Origin: Chloroflexota bacterium
GTDB taxonomy: Bacteria > Chloroflexota > Anaerolineae > Promineifilales > Promineifilaceae
Assembly (NCBI GenBank): GCA_029559155.1
Contig: JAKQCM010000111.1
Span: 1 to 52,629 of the forward strand
Direction: 5' to 3'
DNA length: 52,629 nt
The position numbers were made by a program, and so were the translations under genes. Numbering within the stretch: the first letter of the stretch is position 1; each line of letters starts with the position of its first letter. Positions 18,901 to 27,100 of the stretch are shown in pieces. A model generated the notes under the pieces. It was not told where the DNA came from. It ran no database searches and saw only the letters and a list, made by a program, of their open reading frames with translations.

Positions 18901-19156
18901 GACCAGTCAGGCTGCTTCTGTTAGCCTGACGCAACGATTGTTTGAACAAACACAGGCCCGCGCGCGCGCTGAACAGACTTTGCGGGAAGTAACCGCGCGG
19001 GTTTTTGCTGCGGCCGATGCGGATACCATCTTACGCACGGCGGCTCGAGAAGTGAACCGTGTTCTGGGTTTAGAAACATACGTTTACCTGACGCCAACAG
19101 ATATCCAGGCCGCTGGGCAGGGAAATGGGCACAGCGAAGAACGGAGCGAGTTATGA
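15974..19156 (+). CDS. Sensor protein 4: six-TM, GAF-GAF-PAS-EGW-GAF, no output domain
   Basis: 1060 residues; AAGGA at 15964 precedes two adjacent in-frame ATGs (15974, 15977), either usable. The N-terminus has about six transmembrane helices (22-180) with very short loops, so the sensory input is probably within the membrane rather than a Cache domain. A coiled coil (LEERVAERTRDL) leads into GAF1 (215-375), GAF2 (392-555), a PAS domain (560-680, AAALDGRIIYANHSALSML), the EGW module (THEGWSEFL, 700-815), a GAF of the 'FFDRPW' subtype (830-1000) and the shared tail (LREVTARVFAAADADTILRTAAREV...ETYVYL). The stop overlaps the following binding-protein start by ATGA, tying that lipoprotein to the array. 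Confidence 0.85.
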   Translation: MMVDTIKRLFSPPIYPEDENKTRIANLMHIILLALLVLLSFNTAVSYLLGDEALAVAINAATVLVTAGMFALLHSGRVHLSAIIAVSLFWGVVTLVSFFISGFTIIIVSSYFVLVFLAGTVINKRAGILFAFLSIAAAVLTYVIEAAGLMVAAIPVIPAIAVSATAVNLLAMAVILYLNLQNLENALERLQKTQKEMIDSQAQLEERVAERTRDLALTNEIGRSISAIRHVDALLTSAVEVIQSYFKLYYAQIYLVNETENKLELRAAYGQAAERILRQGHYLPFNAASINVTAVLQKRSILVPNTADDPLFRPHPLLPHTRSEMSIPLLIADRVLGVLDLQSAVPFGLTADNLPSFEALTAQIAIALENAGLFSEREETAHTLQALLADMEARSQKEAILTNLSAALSTANSTAEVYQLSSQHIIDLVDGHQVAITSITEDGTSFEPLSLSDEDGTISSGSQMPIADTAVGLAITQNNIIRLPQDLPFSAYPDSSAMAQGGWQSLVLAPLSAEGRAFGTLNIGSMQPNAFSEETIVLIQQIAALIATRLENIRLADRVGLLADIVENHPDFISAAALDGRIIYANHSALSMLNLPADQTITNKTITDLYAEEERDAITQTSIPQALQSGSWTGQAHLRTSNDQLIPVELTISANRDAQNASPGFSITMRDITDRLEAIEAQHRLTVQLEERLLQVNALQRTMTHEGWSEFLTSPNRLIQGFSFDDERIRLLSSRDLLKPEIPKLPSAAETSSNAPATDDPTALAAPIQVRGETIGVLGARNPSGEPLNRDQHEMLTALASEVAEALDRARLFEEMQMAQTQMEKLFAGSERVVQANTIQGVLNSLVESTELKQMDRVSFMFFDRPWDTRQPESMSVTAAWNRNGKSAESAIGLTYHLADLPSFRHINRHEPTIFYNLDNDDRVGEDVQSLANKLGTNSAAYFPLIAGDQWFGVLAAQSDSLLSLTEADIRQISSLTSQAASVSLTQRLFEQTQARARAEQTLREVTARVFAAADADTILRTAAREVNRVLGLETYVYLTPTDIQAAGQGNGHSEERSEL

Positions 19157-20472
19157 TGAGAAAATATTGTTATAGGCTGGCGCTGATTTTGTGGCTTGCT
19201 GGCCTGGTCGCCTGCACCAGCGGAACTGCGCCTGCGAGTAACCCAGAGCCGCCATCGCCCATGCTCGACCCGATTGGAACGCCATCTAGCGCGGTGGAAG
19301 GCGTTTCTGACGACGAAATTGTGATTGGGGTATCGGCAGCGTTTAGCGGGCCCTCGCAAGGTTTGGGTGTGGAATTGTACCGTGGGGCGATGGCTTACCT
19401 GGAAGAAGTGAATGCCAACGGGGGCGTCAACGGCCGTCGCATTTCCCTGCGTGTTTATGATGATGGGTACAACCCCAACCCGGCCATCAACAACACCATT
19501 TCGTTGGTGGAAAACGACAACGTCTTCCTGCTGTTTAATTATGTAGGCACGCCCACAGTTACCCGAGTGCTCCCCCTGCTCAAACTTTATGAAGATCGGT
19601 CCATGGTTATGCTGTTCCCGTTTTCCGGCGCCGAACCACAGCGACAACCGCCATTTGGCGAATATGTCTTTAACCTGCGCGCTTCCTATCTGGAAGAAAC
19701 GGCCGGACTGGTGCAAAACTTCCTCAACATCAACCGCCGGCGCATTGCCGTGCTTTATCAGGCGGATGCATATGGCCGCGGTGGGTGGGATGGCGTCAGG
19801 CGTGCGCTCAACGGTTATGGCACAGATATTGTGGCCGAGGCCACCTACCGGCGAAACGTCGATTTTTCCGAGAGTTTTCAGCCCCAGGTAAACATTTTAC
19901 GGGCCGCGAATCCAGACGCTATCATCATCGTTGGTTCTTATGCGGCGGCGGCCGGATTTATACGAGACGCCCGAGACTCCGGCCTGGATGTGCCCATTGC
20001 CAATGTCTCATTTGTCGGCAGCGAAAATTTATTGGCCTATTTGCAGCAGGCTGGCAGCGAAAACGGCCGTGATTACACCACCAACCTGATCAACTCCCAG
20101 GTTGTCCCCAGCTATGAAGACACAACGCTAACGGCCGTGCGCGAATACCGCGCCCTCATGGACAAATACAACCCACAGTTCCCCAATGAAACCGTTCAGG
20201 CCAGCTACACTCCACTGCCCTACAGCTTTGTCAGCTTCGAAGGCTTCCTCAACGCCAAAATACTGGTCGAGTTATTAAACCGCTTAGGCGAACTACCACG
20301 GCGCGAGAATATCGACGACGTGTTAGAAACCATGAACAACCTTAATTTGGGCATCAACACAACCGTCTCCTACGCCGAAAACAAACACCAGGGCCTGGAC
20401 ACCGTTTATTACACTGTGCTGCAAAACGGCAAATTTGTCCCCCTGACAAGTTGGGAGGAGTGGAAACAATGA
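19153..20472 (+). CDS. Branched-chain-amino-acid-type binding lipoprotein (LivK/Peripla_BP_6), orphan within the sensor array
   Basis: 439 residues, start overlapping the sensor 4 stop (ATGA) with GGAG 6 bases upstream; a second ATG follows at 19156. Lipobox LAGLVAC is followed by a Ser/Pro spacer. The body is a type I ABC solute-binding fold: DDEIVIGVSAAFSGPSQGLG, GAMAYLEEVNANGGVNGR, LFNYVGTPT, VLYQADAYGRGGWDG and DAIIIVGSYAAAAGFIRDA. This resembles LivJ/AmiC-type proteins for amino acids or amides. No LivHMGF transporter genes are nearby, and it is translationally coupled on both sides to kinase-less receptors. The simplest reading is a soluble-domain co-receptor that presents ligand to the Cache domain of sensor 5. 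A strong ribosome site for the next gene lies inside its 3' end. Confidence 0.88.
   Translation: MMRKYCYRLALILWLAGLVACTSGTAPASNPEPPSPMLDPIGTPSSAVEGVSDDEIVIGVSAAFSGPSQGLGVELYRGAMAYLEEVNANGGVNGRRISLRVYDDGYNPNPAINNTISLVENDNVFLLFNYVGTPTVTRVLPLLKLYEDRSMVMLFPFSGAEPQRQPPFGEYVFNLRASYLEETAGLVQNFLNINRRRIAVLYQADAYGRGGWDGVRRALNGYGTDIVAEATYRRNVDFSESFQPQVNILRAANPDAIIIVGSYAAAAGFIRDARDSGLDVPIANVSFVGSENLLAYLQQAGSENGRDYTTNLINSQVVPSYEDTTLTAVREYRALMDKYNPQFPNETVQASYTPLPYSFVSFEGFLNAKILVELLNRLGELPRRENIDDVLETMNNLNLGINTTVSYAENKHQGLDTVYYTVLQNGKFVPLTSWEEWKQ
20453..20460 (+). promoter_or_regulatory. Strong Shine-Dalgarno inside upstream gene
   Basis: GGGAGGAG ends 8 bases before ATG 20469. It fixes the start of sensor 5 at 20469 rather than the track's TTG 20451, and creates an ATGA overlap with the binding-protein stop. 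Confidence 0.8.
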
Positions 20473-23400
20473 GAACATCGAAGCTGTTCCAGGCCAACCT
20501 CATCCGAGAAATTATCCTTTTCATTGTCCTGGCGATTGTTACAGGTACTTTTTTCAGCATCAGTTTATGGACAAACCTCAACCGGGAATTTATCAACCGC
20601 GGGACATCCATCGTCAACAGCATCGCCAATTCCAACGTCGAATTGGTTCTCAATCGCGACGCCTCCACCATCCAATCCACCATTGACCAATTTTTAGACC
20701 CCCAAAATGGCGTCGCCTACGTCTTTGTCGTCAACGAGCAAAACACGTTTATCGCCCACACGTTTGTCCCGGCCGTCCCGACCGAAATCATCAAAATTGC
20801 CACTGGTGACAAAAACAAAACCCTCGTGCGCAACGTTACCATCCCCGGCCAGGGCGATTATCTGGATGTCACGGCCCCTATTCTGGCTGGCGTAGCCGGA
20901 TTTGCCCACGTAGGCATGGATCTGGCGATTATTCGCGCCTCTATCCAATCGGCCATTATCAACCAACTCTTGTTAATCGGTCTGGTTCTCGTATTCAGCG
21001 TAATAGTGGCTTATGTACAATCCAGCCGCGTTTCCCAACCGCTGATCGAACTGACCGCATTTGCCCAAAAAGTCATCAACCGAACGGGGCCGATGGAAGA
21101 AACCGTAGCCCTGAGCAAACAGCTTTCCTCAATTGCCCAACGGAAGGACGAAATCGGTCTATTAACCAAGGATTTCCAACTAATGATCGAGGAAATCCAT
21201 ACCTATGAAAAAGACCTGGAAAACCGTGTCCAGGAACGCACCCGGGATTTGGAATTATCGGCCGAAGTCAGCCGCCGCATTTCTGAAATTAGAGACCTGG
21301 ACATCTTGTTGACGCAAGCGGCCGAAAATATTCGTCATCGGTTTAATCTCTACCACGTGCAAATCTACCTGGCGGATAACGAGCAGCAATTGCTCAGGCT
21401 TCAGGCAGGCACCGGTTTGGCCGGCGAGGAAATGCTTAACCGGAAGCATCAACTACCTATCAGCCCAACTTCCATCAATGGGTTGGCAGCCAGCGAGAAA
21501 CGGCCCGTGATTATTTCCGACACGGCCGTTTCCGACACCTTCCGATCCAATCCGCTCCTACCAGAAACACGGTCAGAAGCAGCCATCCCCCTGCTCGTCA
21601 AAGAAGAAGTGGTAGGCGTACTAGACATGCAAAGCGCCATCCCCAACGCCTTCTCCGAAGACAGCCTGCCAGCCTTTGAAGCCCTGGCCGGCCAATTGGC
21701 CGTCTCCATTGAAAACGCCGCCCTTTTCAGCCAACAAGACAAACTGACCCGCGAACTCCAAGAAAATGCGCGGCGCATTGCTGAAAACACCAACTTCCTC
21801 GATTCAGTCGTCGAAAACCTGCCGCTGATGTTGTCTGTGAAGGAAGCCGAAACCCTGCGCTACATCCGCTGGAACAGAGCAGGCGCAAATCTGGTGGGCA
21901 TGCCCGCCGAAACGTTTATTGGTAAAACAGATTACGATCTCTTCCCCGCCGCCGAAGCCGAAACCTTTAGCGCCAATGACCGCGCCGTTCTCAAGAATGG
22001 CCTGCCCGTGGATATTCCCGAAGAGCCGATCAGCACGGCCGATAAAGGCGTCCGCTTGCTGCACACCATCAAAGTGCCCATTCTTGATTCTGATGGAAAT
22101 CCGCAATTTTTGATGGGTATTTCTGAAGATATTACCGAGGGCAAACAAGCGGATTTGATGCTGCGCGAGCGTGTCAAAGAGCTGAATTTGCTGAACGAGC
22201 TTGGCCGCGTAACAGAAGCGCAGCTGCCTATTCCCGCTTTTTTGCGTTTTGTAACCGAACATATCCCTCATGGGATGCAGTATCCGGAATTATGTCAGGC
22301 GGCCATCTTGCTGCAGGGGATTGTTTATGGCGCGCCAGAGGCTGTGGACTTGCCGTGCCAGATTGTAGAAGGCATTCGCATTGGCAACGAACAGGTTGGG
22401 CGCATCTATATTGCCTACACGGAACAACGCACTTTCCTGAATGAAGAAAGCGCGCTGATCGGCGATATTGGCCGGCGCGTGAGCAACTATATTGAAACGC
22501 AGTGGCTTCTGGAGCGCATTCAGAACAACGCGGGCGATTTGCAGACGGTGGCCGAAGTGAGTACGGCCGTTGCCGCTATTCTCGACAAACAACAATTACT
22601 TCAGGAATCGGCCAATCTGACCCAAACGCGCTTCGGTCTTTACCTGGTGCAAATTTACCTCTACGATCCGCTCAGAGAAGAATTAAGCCTGGCTGCCCGA
22701 TCTGGTGAACTTGGTCCGCAAATTTCAGACCTGGAACGACACATGCCGCTGGCCAAATCACGTTCGCCGATCATCCAGGTGGTGCGTACAAGGCAACCTG
22801 TCCTGATCAACGATGTGCGCCGCGAATCTGGCGCCAGCATCATCGCCTCGTTACCAGAAACCCGCGCCGAAGCGATCGTGCCGCTGCTCATTGGCGACCA
22901 GGTTCTGGGGGTTTTAGATCTCCTCTCATCGGTAGAAAACCGATTCACGGCCGACGACATCACCATTCTGGCCACGCTTGGCGCCCAAATTGCTGTGGCG
23001 CTGCAAAACGCCATCCAATACGATGAAACGCAAACCGCCTTGCAAGAGTTAAACGCCTTGCAGCAAATTATGGCTCGTGAAGGTTGGGGAGATTTTCTGG
23101 CGAACGCGCGGCTGGCCAGCGGCTATCGCGCCAACCAGGATGCCTTGCAGCCGTTGGCGGATGCGCTGGAAAAAGAGGGCGTGGAATTAGAAACGGCCGT
23201 TACCTATCCCTTGCAAGTACGCGGAGTCACGGTCGGTTCGTTGGGGGTACGGCCGTCTGGCAACAAACCGCTTTCTACGGAAAACCAGGCTTTTCTCCAG
23301 GCGATTTCGCTCCAGGTGGCGGAAGCGTTGGAAAGAGCGCGCCTTCTGGAAGCCACAGAAACGGCGCGCAGCCAGACAGAAGCGTTGTTCTCCAGCAGCG

Positions 23401-24086
23401 AACACCTCGTTCGCGCCACCACGCCAAGCGAAATTTTGCAGGCGCTGGTGCAAGGAACAGAATTAAGAAACCTGGACAGCGCCAGCCTGGTTTTCTTCGA
23501 CAAAGCCTGGCAAGCTGAAATGCCGCAATCGGTTACGATCAGCGCTATCTGGCACAAAGACGGCACGCCGCCGGAGATTGACATCAACACAGCCTATCCC
23601 ACCGAATCCTATCCTGTTCTGCAATATCTCACCCGGGAACGGCCGTTTGTCAGCACCAATGTCACCGAAGACCCCCGCCTCGACGACGCAACCCGACACC
23701 TCTTCGCCAACACACGCAACATCAAAACCATCATCGCCCTGCCCCTGGTAGCCGGCGATTTGTGGATCGGCTTTGTCATGGGCGTATCTAAAACCATTCA
23801 GCATCCCAGCGAAACCGCCATCCGCCAGATCCTCAGCCTCACCGGGCAGTCGGCCGTGGTCGCCCAGACACAGCGCCTCTACGAAGAAGCGCAGCAGCGC
23901 GCCCAACGCGAACAGCTCCTACGCAAAGTGTCCGATCAGGTGTACACAGCCATCGACACCGAAACCGTCTTACGCACAGCCACCCGCGAAATCGGGCGTG
24001 CGCTGGGCTTAGAAACATTCGTCTATCTTAAAACCCCCGCCAACAAATCCGCTAAACCAGCAGAAAATGGCGGGCAAACGTCATAA
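20469..24086 (+). CDS. Sensor protein 5: Cache-HAMP, four GAF-type domains, PAS, EGW, no output domain
   Basis: 1205 residues. TM1 (about 12-35), a small single-Cache-like extracytoplasmic domain (36-155; VAYVFVVNEQNTFIAHTF, YLDVTAPILAG), TM2 (160-182) and HAMP. After the coiled coil (LENRVQERTRDLE) come GAF1 (264-420), a PAS_4-like domain (437-560; GKTDYDLFP, ISEDITEGKQ), a shorter GAF-like segment (563-680), GAF3 (690-850), the EGW module (AREGWGDFL, 865-962), a GAF of the 'VFFDKAW' subtype (970-1137) and the shared tail (LLRKVSDQV...ATREIGRALGLETFVYL). The start overlaps the LivK-type binding-protein stop, so the two are made together. Single-Cache receptors often read a bound periplasmic protein or small carboxylates; which applies here cannot be told. 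Confidence 0.85.
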   Translation: MRTSKLFQANLIREIILFIVLAIVTGTFFSISLWTNLNREFINRGTSIVNSIANSNVELVLNRDASTIQSTIDQFLDPQNGVAYVFVVNEQNTFIAHTFVPAVPTEIIKIATGDKNKTLVRNVTIPGQGDYLDVTAPILAGVAGFAHVGMDLAIIRASIQSAIINQLLLIGLVLVFSVIVAYVQSSRVSQPLIELTAFAQKVINRTGPMEETVALSKQLSSIAQRKDEIGLLTKDFQLMIEEIHTYEKDLENRVQERTRDLELSAEVSRRISEIRDLDILLTQAAENIRHRFNLYHVQIYLADNEQQLLRLQAGTGLAGEEMLNRKHQLPISPTSINGLAASEKRPVIISDTAVSDTFRSNPLLPETRSEAAIPLLVKEEVVGVLDMQSAIPNAFSEDSLPAFEALAGQLAVSIENAALFSQQDKLTRELQENARRIAENTNFLDSVVENLPLMLSVKEAETLRYIRWNRAGANLVGMPAETFIGKTDYDLFPAAEAETFSANDRAVLKNGLPVDIPEEPISTADKGVRLLHTIKVPILDSDGNPQFLMGISEDITEGKQADLMLRERVKELNLLNELGRVTEAQLPIPAFLRFVTEHIPHGMQYPELCQAAILLQGIVYGAPEAVDLPCQIVEGIRIGNEQVGRIYIAYTEQRTFLNEESALIGDIGRRVSNYIETQWLLERIQNNAGDLQTVAEVSTAVAAILDKQQLLQESANLTQTRFGLYLVQIYLYDPLREELSLAARSGELGPQISDLERHMPLAKSRSPIIQVVRTRQPVLINDVRRESGASIIASLPETRAEAIVPLLIGDQVLGVLDLLSSVENRFTADDITILATLGAQIAVALQNAIQYDETQTALQELNALQQIMAREGWGDFLANARLASGYRANQDALQPLADALEKEGVELETAVTYPLQVRGVTVGSLGVRPSGNKPLSTENQAFLQAISLQVAEALERARLLEATETARSQTEALFSSSEHLVRATTPSEILQALVQGTELRNLDSASLVFFDKAWQAEMPQSVTISAIWHKDGTPPEIDINTAYPTESYPVLQYLTRERPFVSTNVTEDPRLDDATRHLFANTRNIKTIIALPLVAGDLWIGFVMGVSKTIQHPSETAIRQILSLTGQSAVVAQTQRLYEEAQQRAQREQLLRKVSDQVYTAIDTETVLRTATREIGRALGLETFVYLKTPANKSAKPAENGGQTS

Positions 24087-24131
24087 CTTACCGCAGTATA
24101 CGACTGCATAAAACAGACTTAGGAGAACGTT

Positions 24132-27100
24132 ATGCGCACAGGACAACGACAGCGTCACTATACCGGGGTTACTTTTAGACTCCTGCTGGCCCTGTTTGCC
24201 ATCTTCCTAATCCTCATTGTTGCTCAGGCCTGGGTTAACGCCAACCGGTCTGTTGAAATTTTGGAACAAGAGGAAAAGCAAGGTTTGGCCGAGCTTTATA
24301 CCCTTTACAACAATGAAATCAATCTGCGCCAAAAATCTGCGGAAACGCTCTCCATCAGCATTGCCGACCGCGCCGATGTGCGAGACATTTATCTGGCGCA
24401 AGATCGTGATGGCCTGTTGGCACTGCTCACGCCGCTCTTTAACACCCTAAGAACCGATTACGACATCGTCCACCTCTACATAGAAAATTTGGATGGCACA
24501 GTATTTGTGCGCGTACACAACCCCGCCCAATTTGGCGACGATATCACCTATCGCCGCACGGCGGCGGCAGCATTGGAAAATGTGCAAACCGTCAGCGGCG
24601 TGGAGATTGGACCTAGCCGCCTGGGGGTTCGCAGTGTAACTCCCATGTTTGAGGCCGGAGAGTTTGTCGGTCTGGTTGAAGTTGGCCTGGATTACGACGA
24701 ACCGTTTATTAACAGCTTGAAAGAACGATACGGCGCTGATTTTCGCATGTGGGTATCGCACGAAGCAGCTGCGCCGGCCGGTCTTAGCCCAGTAGAAGGG
24801 GCGCCAAGCCCGCCTATTTCGGAATTGTTTTTTTACGCCGGAACCCAAACAACCTCGTTGCCCATCCCGGCGGCAACGTATGAGCAGGTTTTGAATACGG
24901 GGAACCCCCAAACTATTTTTGTCACGGCAAATGGGGAAGAACTGAGTGTGCTGGTTTCGCCTTTGCTGGCGTATGGCGACCGGGTTATCGGCGTTTTAGA
25001 GATCGTTACGTCGCGGCAAGCAGATTTGGCCGCCTTGCGGACGAATGTGTTTAGTTCAATTGCGAAGACCGGCATGCTCGCGCTGGTGAGTTTTATATTG
25101 GTAGCGTTGATTCTTAATGGGATGGTGTTACGGCCGTTAACCCAACTCAACGAAACAGCCGAAAAATGGCGCGCCGGCGACCTCGCCGCTCGCGTCACTC
25201 AGCTGCCAAACAACGAATTTGGCCTGCTCGGCCAAACCTACAACACGGTAGCCGATGAACTGGAATCTACCCTCAGACGTCAAGAGCAAGTTATTCAAGA
25301 ACGCACGCGCGCATTGGAAACCAGCAACCGTATCAGCCGCAACCTATCGACAATCCTCGATACGGAACACCTGGTTCAAGAGGTGGTAACGCAGATTAAA
25401 AGCGCCTTCAACTACTACCACGTTCACATTTACCTGCTAGATAAAGAAGGCAGATGGCTGGTAATGGCCGGCGGAACCGGTGACGCAGGTCAGGCCATGT
25501 TGGCGCAAGGACATAAAATTGAAGTGAATAAAGGGCTGGTTGGCCGGGCGGCGACGCATAACAGCTCTGTGCTGGTACCGGATGTAACCCAGGAGCCGGG
25601 CTGGCTGCCCAACGCGCTTCTTCCCGATACATGCGCCGAAATTGCTGTTCCCATCGCCACCGGTGACCGGGTATGGGGCGTCCTGGATGTGCAGCAAAAC
25701 ATTGAAGGCAGTCTGACCGAAGAAAGTGTGGAGTTATTGGAGTCCATTGCCAGCCAGGTGGCCATTGCGCTGCAAAATGCCCGGTTGTTTAGTGAACTTC
25801 AAGAAGCTGAAGAGGAAGCAGCCTTATTTAAGTTCGGCATCGACCAATCGAGCGCAAGTGTTTTCCTGACCCAGGTAGATGGCACAATCACCTATGTTAA
25901 TCCGGCCTTTGAAAAAATTTATGGGTACACGGCGGAAGAAGCCATTGGGCAAACGCCGCGTATTCTAAAATCCGGCGTTATTCCGCCAGCTCAGTATGAA
26001 TCTTTCTGGAACAGCCTGTTGGCCAAACAGGTTGTGGCCGGTGAAATTATTAATAAAGCGAAAGACGGCCGTCTTATTCCCATCGACGGCAGCAACAACC
26101 CCATCGTCACCCCGGAAGGAAAGCTGGTAGGGTTTCTCACCATTCAAACCGACATTTCCGACCGCAAACGCACGGATGCGGCGCTGACTAAACAAGCGCA
26201 AGATTTGCAAACTGTGGTCGAGGTGTCTACGGCCGTCAACGCCATCCTCGATCAAACCGAGCTGCTCCAGGCGGTAACCAATCTGACCAAAGAGCGATTT
26301 GATCTCTACCACAGCCAGATTTACCTGATAGATGAGTCCGGTACAAACCTGGTGCTGGCCGCTGGCGCCGGTGATATTGGCCGGCAGATGGTTGCCGCCC
26401 ATCACAGGATCCCGCTGGCGCAAGAATCATCGCCGGTAGCCCGCGCCGCCCGCGACAAAAAAGGCGTGTTAGTTAATGACACCCAGGCGGACCCAGACTT
26501 TTTGCCAAACATGCTGCTGCCCGAAACCCGATCTGAAATGGCTGTTCCCATGGTTATTGGCGATCAGGTATTGGGGGTGTTGGATGTTCAGGCCAATGTC
26601 GTTGACCGTTTTTCCGAACAAGATGTGCAAATTAAAACCACACTGGCGGCGCAAACGGCCGTGGCCCTGCAAAACACCCGCCAATACGCCGCCACAAATC
26701 GCGCACAACAAATCGTGCAGAAAAACGAAGCCCTGATGCGCACAATTATCGATTCCACCCCCGACTGGATCTTTGTCAAAGATATCGATCATCGGTATGT
26801 GCTTGTGAACAAGGGGTATGCAGACGCCTTCCACATGACGCCCGAAGACTTTATCGGCAAAAACGATCTGGAAATCGGCTTCCCAGAAGAGATTGTCAAA
26901 GGCAATCCAGAGAAAGGCATTCGCGGTTTTTGGGCCGACGATCGCCAGATTATGGCCGAAGGTGAGCTGAAGGTTATTCCCGAAGAACCGGCTGTGGTTG
27001 ACAATCAACCCCGAGTACTCAGCACAATTAAAGCCCCACTTAAAGATGAACAAGGGAACGCCATTGGGGTTGTCGGGTTTGTGCATGACATCACCGATCT

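Noticed and set aside
7224-20472. Sugar and branched-chain amino-acid ABC transporter operons
   Set aside because: Only the binding proteins are present; no permease or ATPase gene is found near either one.
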